A stretch of 64,000 nucleotides of DNA. Origin: Intestinimonas sp. (lineage in GTDB: Bacteria; Bacillota; Clostridia; Oscillospirales; Oscillospiraceae). Below the pieces are notes generated by a model that saw only the letters and a program-made list of their open reading frames with translations, was not told where the DNA came from and ran no database searches. The DNA lies in assembly GCA_022653075.1 (NCBI GenBank), contig JALCSB010000012.1:1-64000 (forward strand), in the 5' to 3' direction. Positions 47,618-60,134 of this stretch are shown piece after piece (positions within the stretch are counted from its first letter, which is position 1; each line of letters opens with the position of its first letter). A program made the position numbers and the translations under genes.

Positions 47618-47833
47618 ATGTATCTTGCAATCGGAGCAGGCATCGCAGTTCTTACCGGCGTGGGCGCCGGTGTTGGGATTGGTATCGCCACGGGCAGAGC
47701 CACCGAGGCCATTGCCCGCCAGCCGGAAGCCGCCAGCGATATCCGCAGCAACCTGCTGCTGGGCAGCGCGCTTGCCGAGGCCACGGCAATTTACGGCTTT
47801 GTCATCGGTCTGGCCGTTATCATTCTGAAATAA
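47618..47833 (+). CDS. atpE: F1Fo ATP synthase subunit c
   Basis: 'GAGVGIGIATGRATEAIARQPEAASDIRSNLLLGSALAEATAIYGFVIGLAVIIL'. Confidence 0.95.
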   Translation: MYLAIGAGIAVLTGVGAGVGIGIATGRATEAIARQPEAASDIRSNLLLGSALAEATAIYGFVIGLAVIILK

Positions 47834-47847
47834 AGGGGACGATTCGT

Positions 47848-48336
47848 GTGCTCGACTTTAACCCTTATACCGTTTTGTTTACGATTGTGAATCTTCTGGT
47901 GCTTTGGCTGTTTCTCAGGCACTTTCTGTTTGGCAAAGTAACGGCGATTCTGGATCGGCGGGCACGGTCGATTCAAAGCGATTTAGAGGATGCCGCGCGG
48001 GAAAAGGAACAGGCCGGGAAGCTGCATCAGCAGTATAGCGAACAGCTTGGCCAGGCCCGGCAGGAGAGCGCGAAGCTGTTGGCCCAAGCGAAAGTGCAGG
48101 CGCAGAAAGAGTATCAATCTGTCCTGGACCGTGCCCAGACCGATGCCGGCCAGTTGATGGAGACGACCCGGAAACAGCTGGACGCCGAGCGGGAGCAAAT
48201 GCTCCGGGGTGCCAGGAACGAGGTGGCCCAGCTGGCGCTTCTCGCCGCTGCAAAGGTGGCCCAGAAGGAATTGGATGATCCGGGCGACCTGGCGCTGGTG
48301 GATTCCTTTTTGCGCCAGGCGGGTGACCCGTCATGA
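47848..48336 (+). CDS. atpF: F1Fo ATP synthase subunit b
   Basis: N-terminal TM then long coiled coil; position in operon. Confidence 0.92.
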   Translation: MLDFNPYTVLFTIVNLLVLWLFLRHFLFGKVTAILDRRARSIQSDLEDAAREKEQAGKLHQQYSEQLGQARQESAKLLAQAKVQAQKEYQSVLDRAQTDAGQLMETTRKQLDAEREQMLRGARNEVAQLALLAAAKVAQKELDDPGDLALVDSFLRQAGDPS

Positions 48337-48857
48337 ACGAAACCGCACGCCGCTATGCGGAGGCATGCTTTGGTCTTCCCGTTAATCCGGGGCGTTTTTC
48401 AGATACCGCGCGGTTCATTCTGGACCGTGCTCCTCTTTGGAAGGCCCTGCAGGATCCATCCGTCGACTGGAGGGAGAAAGAGCGGGTCCTGGACCGTCTG
48501 CCCTTTTTTGACGGCGCGCCTCAGCTTTTGAACTTTTATAAGCTGCTGGCCCGAAAGGGTCGCATGGAGCTTCTGCCGAAAATTGCGGATGCTTTTCGCG
48601 GCCTGGATCTCGAGGCACGGAACACCGCGGTATGTGAAATGCGGTGTGTCCACGTGCCGGATCAGGCGCGGCAGGAGAAGCTCAAGGAAATTTTGTGCCG
48701 TCTGCACCATCGGGATGCGGTTCGGCTGAATTTTATTATAGACCCGGATCTGCTGGGGGGATTTATCCTGAAAATCGACGGCGTAACCTATGACCGCAGT
48801 GTACGCGGCCGGCTCCGCGGCATGGCCCGGCAGCTGCAAGAGAGGCGAATGATATGA
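48333..48857 (+). CDS. atpH: F1Fo ATP synthase subunit delta
   Basis: '[10 protein letters not shown]'; C-terminal '[33 protein letters not shown]'. Confidence 0.92.
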   Translation: MNETARRYAEACFGLPVNPGRFSDTARFILDRAPLWKALQDPSVDWREKERVLDRLPFFDGAPQLLNFYKLLARKGRMELLPKIADAFRGLDLEARNTAVCEMRCVHVPDQARQEKLKEILCRLHHRDAVRLNFIIDPDLLGGFILKIDGVTYDRSVRGRLRGMARQLQERRMI

Positions 48858-50386
48858 AAAAGGCATCCGATGAGATCGTCTCCATTCTGCGGGAAGAGAT
48901 CTCAAATTATATGGACAAGACCCAGCGGAGCGAAACCGGAACCGTCTTAGACGTAGGTGACGGCATCGTTACGGTCTATGGCCTGCAGAATGCGGAATAC
49001 GGCGAGCTGGTGGAATTTGATACCGGAGTCCGCGGTATGGTGATGAATCTGGAACGGGACAGCGTCGGCTGCGTACTCCTGGGCGGAGAAGAGGGCCTGG
49101 GTGAGGGTTCCTCGGTTCAAAGAACCGGCCGCCTCGCCGACGTACCTGTGGGTGACGCTTTGCTGGGCCGTGTGGTGGATGCCCTGGGTGTTCCCATTGA
49201 CGGAAAAGGGCCCGCCTCGACCACCGAGACCCGGCCCATTGAACATGAGGCCAGCGGGGTGGTGACCCGGGAACCGGTCAACGTACCCCTTCAGACCGGC
49301 ATTTTGGCCATCGACGCCATGGTGCCCATCGGGCGGGGCCAGCGGGAACTGATTATTGGCGACCGCCAGACCGGAAAAACCGCCATTGCTGTGGACACCA
49401 TTCTTAACCAGAAAGGGCAGGATGTGATTTGCATCTATGTGGCGATCGGGCAGAAGGCGTCCAGCGTGGCCCGGGTACGGGATACGCTGGGAAAATACGG
49501 GGCCTTGGACTACTCCATCATTGTATCGGCCACAGCCAGCGATCCGGCGCCCCTGCAGTATATTGCCCCCTACGCCGGCGCGGCTATGGGGGAGTACTTC
49601 ATGGAGCATGGAAAAGATGTCCTCATTGTCTACGATGATCTGTCCAAGCACGCGGTGGCGTACCGGACCCTGTCTCTGCTTTTAAAGCGGTCCCCCGGCC
49701 GTGAGGCCTACCCCGGCGATGTGTTCTATCTTCACTCTAGGCTTCTGGAGCGGGCCTGCCGGCTTACCAAGGAGTACGGCGGCGGTTCCATGACCGCCTT
49801 ACCCATTATTGAGACGCAGGCGGGCGATGTGTCGGCCTATATCCCGACGAATGTGATTTCTATTACCGACGGCCAGATCTATCTGGAGACCGGCCTTTTC
49901 TTCTCCGGCCAACGGCCTGCCGTCAACGTGGGCCTTTCGGTTTCCCGTGTAGGCGGCGCCGCCCAGACCAGGGCCATCAAGAAAACCGCCGGTACACTGC
50001 GAATTGACCTGGCCCGGTTTCGGGAGCTGGAGGTGTTCAATCAGTTTGCCTCCGATCTCGATAAAGCCACGCAGCGCGCTCTGGACCATGGTAAACGGAT
50101 GATGGAGCTGCTCAAGCAGCCGCTCTATCATCCCCTGCCAGTCTCCCGGCAGGCTGTTATTCTCTATGTGGCGACCAACGGGCTGGTGGACGATGTGCCG
50201 TTGGAACAGACTTCGGAATTTGTCCATGGCTTTGTGGATGACCTGGAGTCCCTTCATGCCGACGTGATGGGTGAAATCCAGTCCACCGGATCGATTTCCA
50301 CCGGGGCGGCGGAGAGCATCCGCGCGGAATTGAACGCCTATAAGCGCCAGGCGGGCCGGATGCCGGCGACAGAGGAAGGGCGGTGA
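48854..50386 (+). CDS. atpA: F1Fo ATP synthase subunit alpha
   Basis: '[18 protein letters not shown]', '[20 protein letters not shown]'. Confidence 0.97.
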   Translation: MKKASDEIVSILREEISNYMDKTQRSETGTVLDVGDGIVTVYGLQNAEYGELVEFDTGVRGMVMNLERDSVGCVLLGGEEGLGEGSSVQRTGRLADVPVGDALLGRVVDALGVPIDGKGPASTTETRPIEHEASGVVTREPVNVPLQTGILAIDAMVPIGRGQRELIIGDRQTGKTAIAVDTILNQKGQDVICIYVAIGQKASSVARVRDTLGKYGALDYSIIVSATASDPAPLQYIAPYAGAAMGEYFMEHGKDVLIVYDDLSKHAVAYRTLSLLLKRSPGREAYPGDVFYLHSRLLERACRLTKEYGGGSMTALPIIETQAGDVSAYIPTNVISITDGQIYLETGLFFSGQRPAVNVGLSVSRVGGAAQTRAIKKTAGTLRIDLARFRELEVFNQFASDLDKATQRALDHGKRMMELLKQPLYHPLPVSRQAVILYVATNGLVDDVPLEQTSEFVHGFVDDLESLHADVMGEIQSTGSISTGAAESIRAELNAYKRQAGRMPATEEGR

Positions 50387-50392
50387 CGCCCG

Positions 50393-52713
<2,321 letters not shown>

Positions 52714-52762
52714 GCGTCCGCGCTTCCGCTGCCCGTTTCCCTTAAGAAAGGATGATTTTCCT

Positions 52763-53167
52763 ATGGAGGATACCTTTTACCTGGAGATCATTACCGTTGC
52801 CCGGCAGTTCTACATTGGCCCGGCCGAAGCGGTTATTTTGCCCATCCAGGATGGCCGGTACGGAGTACTGCCCCGCCATGAGACTACCGTGGCCGCCATT
52901 GTGCCGGGAGAGCTAAAATATAAAATTGACGGACAGTGGCGGCTGGCGGCGGTGTCCGGCGGCTTTGCCGAGATTACGCCGGATTATGTCGTTGTACTTA
53001 TTTCGTCGGCCGAGCACCCGGAGGAGATCGACATTAAGCGGGCCGAGGCCGCCCGGCAGCGGGCGGAGGAGCGCCTGCGCCATAAACAGAGCGTGATGGA
53101 GTACTATCATTCCAAGGCCGCCCTGGCCCGGGCGATGGCCCGGCTTAAGACCCGGGGAAGAAAGTAG
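52763..53167 (+). CDS. atpC: F1Fo ATP synthase subunit epsilon
   Basis: 'YIGPAEAVILPIQDGRYGVLPRHETTVAAIVPG'; operon position. Confidence 0.92.
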   Translation: MEDTFYLEIITVARQFYIGPAEAVILPIQDGRYGVLPRHETTVAAIVPGELKYKIDGQWRLAAVSGGFAEITPDYVVVLISSAEHPEEIDIKRAEAARQRAEERLRHKQSVMEYYHSKAALARAMARLKTRGRK

Positions 53168-53190
53168 CCGATACGAATGGTTTCAAAAGA

Positions 53191-53232
53191 AAAGTACCGG
53201 TCAGCCACTATAAGGCTGACCGGTACTTTTAT
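53191..53232. terminator. Terminator between atpC and the convergent gene
   Basis: AAAGTACCGGTCAGCC...GGCTGACCGGTACTTT. Confidence 0.85.
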
Positions 53233-53257
53233 AGTATAGTGTTATAAAAAATATCAT

Positions 53258-53944
53258 TCATATCGTGCGGCTGCGGCATAGTCGTTCAGGATTGATTACG
53301 CAGCCGCCGTATGGGATTAAAAACCCCCGGATACCGCTTGCGTAGGGGGCGATATCATATTGCTGATAGTAAACCACAATTCCCCCTGGCATGCAGTAAA
53401 AATGGTCCTTATCAAATGCTTCTGCAATCAGTTCCTCATAATTTTCAAAATAGAGCTCCGGGTTGTTCTGAATTTGAGCCTCAATCTTTGTCAAAAGATA
53501 AGTTTTATAGTTGGGTGGACAGTGCACCAACTGCTTTAGCTTATATGAGCCACAGGTTTGCAGGTTCCAGGTCTGTGAAGTTCTGATGGTGTTGCCGTGC
53601 GCCCCGCCGGTGTATTCGTACCGGTCGAAATAGACGCTGAGGACACAGGCGCGCTGGTCGGTCACTTCGTATACTTGCATGGCCTCAAAGGTCCGGACCG
53701 GAAAATGATGCTCCATCGCTGCATGGTACTGTTCTACCGCCATGCTGAACAGCGCGGTTTCGCAATACTGCTGAAATTCAAGCGCTCTGCTTTTATAGTA
53801 CCTGTTCAGTTTAAGCAGACATGCCTGGAAACGGGAGGCGCTGAATTCAGGATACTCAATTTTATAGGTTAACAGGGTTTCTCCGTTATGTGTTAAATCA
53901 TGGTGGATCACATTCTTTTTAACGGAGACAGGGGAAAGTTCCAT
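53258..53944 (-). CDS. DUF3298-type domain protein (start approximate)
   Basis: 'YFDRYEYTGGAHGNTIRTSQTWNLQTCGSYKLKQL' typical of DUF3298/RsiV-like proteins. Confidence 0.78.
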   Translation of the reverse strand: MELSPVSVKKNVIHHDLTHNGETLLTYKIEYPEFSASRFQACLLKLNRYYKSRALEFQQYCETALFSMAVEQYHAAMEHHFPVRTFEAMQVYEVTDQRACVLSVYFDRYEYTGGAHGNTIRTSQTWNLQTCGSYKLKQLVHCPPNYKTYLLTKIEAQIQNNPELYFENYEELIAEAFDKDHFYCMPGGIVVYYQQYDIAPYASGIRGFLIPYGGCVINPERLCRSRTI

Positions 53945-54047
53945 GAAGGTCACCATTCTTTATTTGCGTTCTTTGAGGCGGACGTACCGCCTCCTAGTCA
54001 GCCTATGTTATGTTCTGATGCATGGTGACGAACGGGGACTCCACTGT

Positions 54048-54494
54048 TTAGTTACTGCGCTCTTCGCTGTCCAGCCAGCGGGTAAGCGCCGCACGGAATG
54101 CATGATTCTGGGCCGGGGTCCTCTTTGAGGGGCCTTTGAGCCTGCCGCCGGAAGAGCGGATTTTTTGGGCGGTGTACCGGGCGAGCAGCAGTCCCTCTAT
54201 ATTGTCTGGTGTGTATTCCATCCCGTCCTGATTCAAGACAACCGCATTTCTCGACAGACACATCGCGGCCAGCCCATAATCCTGCGTAATGACGAGGTCG
54301 CCGGGTGACACGCGGTTGACCAGCGCAAAGTCTACACTGTCCGCGCCCTTTGAAAAGGTCAGCGTGACCGCGCCGTCCCGTTCAAAGATATGGGAGGTGT
54401 CACAGAGAATCAGGCAGTTGGTATGGCGCTCTTTTGCCATCCGCACGGTGATGTCAACCACCGGGCAGCCATCGGCGTCAATCAGTATCTTCAT
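54048..54494 (-). CDS. YaiI/YqxD (DUF188) family protein
   Basis: 'MKILIDADGCPVVDITVRMAKE', 'GADSVDFALVNRVSPGDLVITQDYGLAAM'. Confidence 0.93.
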   Translation of the reverse strand: MKILIDADGCPVVDITVRMAKERHTNCLILCDTSHIFERDGAVTLTFSKGADSVDFALVNRVSPGDLVITQDYGLAAMCLSRNAVVLNQDGMEYTPDNIEGLLLARYTAQKIRSSGGRLKGPSKRTPAQNHAFRAALTRWLDSEERSN

Positions 54495-54737
54495 GAAAAA
54501 TTCCCCATCCCACTTTTTTAATATTTTTCTGCTCATACTATACCGCAGTATGGCATAAAAGGAAAGGGCCGCATCTTTTACCAAGGCTACTTTACAGTGA
54601 ATATGATTTTATAGTAAAATAATTCCGGATTCGCCGAGGCTACACCAGCCGGGCGGATTAAACCGACCAATCCCAAAATGAGGCGCGTCTGATGGCGGCG
54701 TTCTCTTTTGTTATGATAAAATAAGGAGGTTTCATGA

Positions 54738-55253
54738 ATGCTTCATCTCTACTGTGGAGACGGAAAGGGAAAAACCACGGCGGCCATGGGTCTTGCGGTG
54801 CGCTCGGCCGGCAGGGGAAACCGGGTGGTAATTGCCCAGTTTCTAAAAAGCGCGGACAGCGGAGAGCGGCTGATTCTGGGCCGCCTGCCTAATGTGAGGT
54901 TGCTGGCACTTCCCGAACAGATGAAATTTGTTTTTTCCATGAGCGAGGAGGAAAAGGCGGCGGAACAGATCCGGCAGACCGATTTGTTCCGGCGGGCCAC
55001 CGCCGCCGCCCGGGAACAGGACGCCAATTTGCTGATTCTGGATGAACTCTGCTCCGGTATATCCACCGGCATGATACCGCTGGATCTCGTTACGGTTTTT
55101 CTGGACAACCGGCCCGAAAAGCTGGAAGTAGTTATCACGGGCCGGGACCCGATGCCGGAACTTCAGGACCGCGCGGATTATATTACGGAAATGAAAAAGC
55201 TGCGGCACCCCTTTGACCGGGGCATGCCGGCCCGAAAGGGTGTAGAGTGGTAA
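54738..55253 (+). CDS. Cob(I)yrinic acid a,c-diamide adenosyltransferase (CobO/BtuR-like)
   Basis: 'LHLYCGDGKGKTTAAMGLAVRSAGRGNRVVIAQFLK', 'LILDELCSGISTGMIPLD'. Confidence 0.92.
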   Translation: MLHLYCGDGKGKTTAAMGLAVRSAGRGNRVVIAQFLKSADSGERLILGRLPNVRLLALPEQMKFVFSMSEEEKAAEQIRQTDLFRRATAAAREQDANLLILDELCSGISTGMIPLDLVTVFLDNRPEKLEVVITGRDPMPELQDRADYITEMKKLRHPFDRGMPARKGVEW

Positions 55254-55262
55254 GCGCCCGGC

Positions 55263-55310
55263 AAAAGCGGCGTTCCGAATTGCAAAATGCAATTCGGAAC
55301 GCCGCTTTTT
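55263..55310 (+). terminator. Intrinsic terminator
   Basis: AAAGCGGCGTTCCGAATTGC...GCAATTCGGAACGCCGCTTTTT. Confidence 0.88.
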
Positions 55311-55461
55311 ATCGCCTGCCCCAGAAAAGCCATTTTAAAAAATTGACAAAAACTACGCTGATTTTCTTGCAATAATTTGTGAAAATGTTATAATGAATTT
55401 GCGGGAGAAGCTTCTTCCATGCAGGGTAGCCTGCAATTTTGGAAAGGGAGGAAACCGAGGT

Positions 55462-58155
55462 ATGGCTGAGAAGAAAAAATATGTGTATCAGTTCTCTGAG
55501 GGTAGCGGAGCGATGAGAGAACTGCTGGGCGGAAAAGGCGCCAATCTGGCTGAAATGACCAGACTTGGAATGCCGGTTCCCCAGGGCTTTACCGTGTCCA
55601 CAGAGGCATGCATGCGCTACTATAAGGACGCACGCGCGATTGCACCTGAAATACAGGAAGAGATTTTGGAGTACCTTTCCAAATTGGAGGAACTAACCGG
55701 GAAACTGCTGGGTGATCCGCAGCGGCCGTTGCTGGTGTCGGTGCGTTCCGGCGCCCGGGCCTCTATGCCCGGTATGATGGACACTATCCTGAATCTGGGG
55801 CTGAATGACGAAGTGGCGGAGGGCATGGTGGAACTTACCGGGAACCCCCGCTTTGTATATGACGCCTATCGGCGGTTTATTCAGATGTTTTCAGATGTGG
55901 TCATGGAGTTGCCCAGGGAAAAATTTGAGGAGTTTTTGACGCAAAGTAAAGAGGCCAGGGGGGTCCGGCTGGACTCCGAACTAAACGCCGAGGAACTGAA
56001 GGCACTGGTGGGACAGTTTAAAAGATATTATAGAGAACGGATAGGGCAGGATTTCCCCTCAGATCCCGGTACGCAGCTGATGGAGGCCGTGAAAGCGGTG
56101 TTTCGCTCCTGGGATAATCCCCGCGCCAACACCTACCGCCGTATGAACGACATTCCGTATAACTGGGGTACTGCGGTGAATGTGCAGGAGATGGTGTTCG
56201 GCAACATGGGTGATGATTCCGGAAGTGGTGTGGCGTTTACCAGGGACCCCGCCAGCGGACAGAAAAACCTATACGGGGAATTTCTGATGAACGCGCAGGG
56301 TGAGGATGTGGTGGCCGGAATCCGCACACCCCAGAGTATCGACAAGCTGAAAGAAATCAACAAAACAGCTTATTATGAGTTTGTGGATATTGCGGACCGG
56401 CTGGAAAAACATTACAAGGATATGCAGGACATGGAGTTTACCATCGAACGGGGCAAATTATATATGTTACAGACACGTAATGGCAAACGAACCGCGCAGG
56501 CCGCCCTGAAAATCGCGGTGGCCTTGGTGAACGAGGGCTTGTGTACCAAGGAGGAGGCCCTGCTGAAAATCGAACCGCGGCAGTTGGACGCCCTGCTCCA
56601 CCCCTGCTTTGACGAGAAGGCGCTGGCGCTGGCGAAGCCCGTGGCATCCGGCCTGCCTGCCTCGCCCGGGGCGGCCAGCGGCGCCGTGTACTTTACCGCC
56701 GAAGCAGCGAAGCAGGCGGCAAAATCCGGCCCGGTGCTGCTAGTGCGGGTGGAGACCTCTCCCGAGGATATCGAGGGCATGAGCGTAGCACAGGGTATTT
56801 TGACCGCCCGGGGCGGACGCACCTCTCACGCTGCAGTGGTGGCCCGCGGTATGGGTACCTGCTGTGTGACGGGATGCAGTGGACTCCACATTGATGAGAA
56901 TAAGAATCTGCTGACCATAAACGGGAACGTAATCCGGGCGGGAGACTGCTTGTCCATTGATGGCGCTACCGGCAAGGTTTATATTGGGAAGATCCGAACC
57001 GTGGAGACTAAAATCACCGGCGAGTTTGCCACCGTCATGGGCTGGGCGGATGAAGTCCGTACGCTAAAGGTTCGCGCCAACGCAGACAATCCGCGGGATG
57101 CCGCCACCGCCCTGAAACTGGGCGCACAGGGTATCGGCCTGTGCCGTACGGAGCATATGTTTTTCGAAAGCGACCGCGTTCCCGTCGTCCGTGAGATGAT
57201 TGTAGCACCGACGGAGAAGCAGCGCCGCCGCGCATTAGCCAAACTGATGCCTATGCAGCGGCAGGACTTTGTGGGCATTTTTCGCGTTATGCTGGGAAAT
57301 CCGGTTACGATCCGCCTTCTGGACCCGCCCCTGCACGAATTTTTGCCCACGGAAGATGAGGATATCCGCGCATTGGCGGAGGACATGAAGATAAGCTTTG
57401 AGGAGCTGAAGATCACGGTCAGTGATCTGCATGAGATTAACCCCATGATGGGTTTGCGCGGCTGCCGACTGCCCATTTTGTATCCAGAAATCGGTGAGAT
57501 GCAGACCCGGGCCATCATTGAGGCGGCTATCCAGGTGGAAGAAGAATCCAATCAGAAGGTCGTGCCGGAAATTATGGTGCCTCTGGTGGGCTCCGGCGGG
57601 GAGATGCGGTATGTGAAGAAGATCATTACCTCCACGGCGGACTCCGTCATTGCCCGCTCCGGCAGCAAACTTACTTATAAGGTTGGCACTATGATCGAGC
57701 TGCCGCGGGCCGCCGTGTCAGCCGACCGCATTGCGCGGGAGGCCGAGTTTTTCTCCTTTGGCACCAATGACCTCACGCAGATGAGCTACGGCCTGTCCCG
57801 GGATGATTCAGCCAAGTTCCTCCCCGCCTATCTGGACAAGAAAATTCTCGAGGATGACCCCTTCGAGAAGTTTGACGTGCTGGGCACGGGGCGGCTGGTG
57901 GAATACGCCGTGAAACTGGGCCGTGAGACGCGCCCGGACTTGCACCTGGGAATCTGCGGAGAGCACGGCGGAAATCCGGCCTCCATTGAATTTTTCCACA
58001 AGGTGGGTTTGGATTATGTCTCCTGCTCCCCCTACCGGGTTCCCATCGCCCGGCTGGCTGCCGCACAGGCCCAGATCAAATATCCAAGACCAACTGAAAA
58101 GGAAAAAATAGAAAACAGAGTATGGCAATCGGACCATAATTCAGGCGAGGGCTGA
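55462..58155 (+). CDS. ppdK: Pyruvate, phosphate dikinase
   Basis: 'LLGGKGANLAEMTRLGMPVPQGFTVSTEAC', 'GGRTSHAAVVARGMGTCCVTGC', 'GICGEHGGNPASIEFFHKVGLDYVSCSPYRVPIARLAAAQA'. Confidence 0.97.
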   Translation: MAEKKKYVYQFSEGSGAMRELLGGKGANLAEMTRLGMPVPQGFTVSTEACMRYYKDARAIAPEIQEEILEYLSKLEELTGKLLGDPQRPLLVSVRSGARASMPGMMDTILNLGLNDEVAEGMVELTGNPRFVYDAYRRFIQMFSDVVMELPREKFEEFLTQSKEARGVRLDSELNAEELKALVGQFKRYYRERIGQDFPSDPGTQLMEAVKAVFRSWDNPRANTYRRMNDIPYNWGTAVNVQEMVFGNMGDDSGSGVAFTRDPASGQKNLYGEFLMNAQGEDVVAGIRTPQSIDKLKEINKTAYYEFVDIADRLEKHYKDMQDMEFTIERGKLYMLQTRNGKRTAQAALKIAVALVNEGLCTKEEALLKIEPRQLDALLHPCFDEKALALAKPVASGLPASPGAASGAVYFTAEAAKQAAKSGPVLLVRVETSPEDIEGMSVAQGILTARGGRTSHAAVVARGMGTCCVTGCSGLHIDENKNLLTINGNVIRAGDCLSIDGATGKVYIGKIRTVETKITGEFATVMGWADEVRTLKVRANADNPRDAATALKLGAQGIGLCRTEHMFFESDRVPVVREMIVAPTEKQRRRALAKLMPMQRQDFVGIFRVMLGNPVTIRLLDPPLHEFLPTEDEDIRALAEDMKISFEELKITVSDLHEINPMMGLRGCRLPILYPEIGEMQTRAIIEAAIQVEEESNQKVVPEIMVPLVGSGGEMRYVKKIITSTADSVIARSGSKLTYKVGTMIELPRAAVSADRIAREAEFFSFGTNDLTQMSYGLSRDDSAKFLPAYLDKKILEDDPFEKFDVLGTGRLVEYAVKLGRETRPDLHLGICGEHGGNPASIEFFHKVGLDYVSCSPYRVPIARLAAAQAQIKYPRPTEKEKIENRVWQSDHNSGEG

Positions 58156-58340
58156 TGGGCATAATTTAGCGTATCAAATCAAGGCGGTAAAAAGAGTATT
58201 TGAATTATCCCCAATGGGCTCAGCTTCAAAAATATTAATTTATGTATAGTTCAATAAGTATGGCGCATGAAAGGCATCATGAACGGGAATAAAAGATGAT
58301 GAGGATCATGAGCGCGTAAATAATGGAAGGACTCCGGCCG

Positions 58341-58502
58341 CTATGGCCGGGGTCCTTCCGCCTGCTTCAGCAGGGCTTCCAATTGACCGGCCGTCAGCCA
58401 GCCGTCCCGGCGGAGCTGCCGGAATACGCCCTCCCGCACAACCTGCTCAAAGGCCATCTGTTCCTCTTCCGTCAGAACCAGGCGATCCTTTGTCTGCTTC
58501 AT
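58341..58502 (-). CDS. Small protein (53 aa), not in the supplied ORF track
   Basis: aaaggagggaccc-ATG; translation MKQTKDRLVLTEEEQMAFEQVVREGVFRQLRRDGWLTAGQLEALLKQAEGPRP*; terminator-like hairpin overlaps the stop. Confidence 0.7.
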   Translation of the reverse strand: MKQTKDRLVLTEEEQMAFEQVVREGVFRQLRRDGWLTAGQLEALLKQAEGPRP

Positions 58503-58664
58503 GGGTCCCTCCTTTTCTGCTTACAATATATGGAGCGCATGGGAGCGGAATGCACCTTTACAAAAACAGGTTAAATGTGGTATAATGCATAAAATATCTT
58601 GTATGGTCATGAAAGGCACACAAGATATAATATCGGAAATTAAGACAGGAGAGGAAGGCTCCAC

Positions 58665-59207
58665 ATGGAAGAACTGGGAGAACTCAAACACCGGCTGGAG
58701 GCAGAACGCCCCATGGCGTGGGACAGCTTTCCGGATATCGGCCTGTATATGGATCAGGTCATTTTTTATATTGCCCGTCAGCTCATTACCTACACGCAGG
58801 AGGAACAGCTTACGCCCGCCATGGTAAACAACTATATCAAGGACGGACTTCTGCCCCGGGCGGAGGGGAAAAAATACAACCGGGCGCATTTGGCGGCGCT
58901 TACCGCCATCTGTGCGTTAAAGCCGGTGCTTTCGGTACGGGAGATCGGCGCGCTGCTGGAGGCCGACGAACAGAAAGACCCGGAGCAGTTTTACCAGCGA
59001 TTCTGCGGGGAACTGGATGGTGCTCTCTCGGGTGCAGCGGAGGCACTGGACCCGGAACAGTCCCCCGAGGAGCTGCCCGCGCTGGCCTTGCGCTACGCGC
59101 TGCGCAGCTATGCCGACCGTCTGGCCTGTGAGCGTATCCTGAGCCTGATTTCGCCTCCGGGGGACAAGCAGGAACGGCACCGAAAACGAAAACAAAACGA
59201 AAAATAG
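58665..59207 (+). CDS. DUF1836 domain protein (MerR-like N-terminal)
   Basis: 'LTPAMVNNYIKDGLLPRAEGKKYNRAHLAALTAICALKPVLSVREIGALL'. Confidence 0.85.
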   Translation: MEELGELKHRLEAERPMAWDSFPDIGLYMDQVIFYIARQLITYTQEEQLTPAMVNNYIKDGLLPRAEGKKYNRAHLAALTAICALKPVLSVREIGALLEADEQKDPEQFYQRFCGELDGALSGAAEALDPEQSPEELPALALRYALRSYADRLACERILSLISPPGDKQERHRKRKQNEK

Positions 59208-59237
59208 AATATAAATCATATTTGGAGGCTATCAATT

Positions 59238-60110
59238 ATGAGCGATTATGCGATCGTGACTGACTCATCGGCCGATCTGCCTCAGTACCTGGTGAGCGAA
59301 CTGGAGCTGGAAGTTTTACCTTTATCCTTTACAATTGGCGGCACGACTTACCATGACTATCCTGACCGCAGGGAAATGCCTATCAGCCAATTTTACGACC
59401 GCATTCGCCAGGGTGAGATGGCCACAACCGCCGCTGTCAATGTGGGTGATTTTATCGAATTGCTCACCCCTATCCTGGACAGCGGGCGGGATGTATTAAT
59501 TCTGGCCTTTTCCTCCGGACTGTCCGCCACGTATCAGTCAGCGGTCATCGCGGCCGACGAGCTGCGGGAAAAATATCCGGAGCGGAGGATTGAGGCGGTG
59601 GACACCTTAAGCGCCTCTCTGGGTCAGGGCATGCTGGTGACTCTGGCGGCCCGCGAGCGGCAGAAGGGCAGAAGTCTTGAAGAGGTGCGGGACTTTGTGG
59701 AGCGCAGCCGCCTTCACCTCTGCCACTGGTTTACGGTAAATGACCTGTTTTATCTCAAGCGGGGCGGCCGGGTTTCCACCGCCACCGCCATGGTGGGCAG
59801 CATGCTGGCCATCAAGCCGGTTATGCATATGGATAACGCGGGGCACCTCATCAATGTAGCTAAGGCCCGGGGCCGGACTGCTGCGCTCCGGGCGTTGGTG
59901 GACCGTATGGAGGCTACCGCGCTGGAGAGGGGAGACCAGACTGTGTTTTTGAGCCACGGCGACTGCCTGGACGAGGCACAGAAGGTGGCGGACGACGTGA
60001 AGGCCCGTTTTGGTGTGCGGGACGTGGTGTTCAACCACGTGGGGCCGGTGATCGGCTCCCATACCGGGCCGGGCGTCATTGCGCTGTTTTTCCTGGGCAG
60101 TGAACGGTAG
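59238..60110 (+). CDS. DegV family protein
   Basis: 'YAIVTDSSADLPQYLVSELELEVLPLSFTIGG', 'SSGLSATYQSA', 'HVGPVIGSHTGPGVIALFF'. Confidence 0.95.
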   Translation: MSDYAIVTDSSADLPQYLVSELELEVLPLSFTIGGTTYHDYPDRREMPISQFYDRIRQGEMATTAAVNVGDFIELLTPILDSGRDVLILAFSSGLSATYQSAVIAADELREKYPERRIEAVDTLSASLGQGMLVTLAARERQKGRSLEEVRDFVERSRLHLCHWFTVNDLFYLKRGGRVSTATAMVGSMLAIKPVMHMDNAGHLINVAKARGRTAALRALVDRMEATALERGDQTVFLSHGDCLDEAQKVADDVKARFGVRDVVFNHVGPVIGSHTGPGVIALFFLGSER

Positions 60111-60134
60111 CAGATAAAACACGGAGGAATTTAT

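Noticed and set aside
48947-49651. 234-aa minus-strand ORF
   Set aside because: Antisense to atpA, which is unambiguous.
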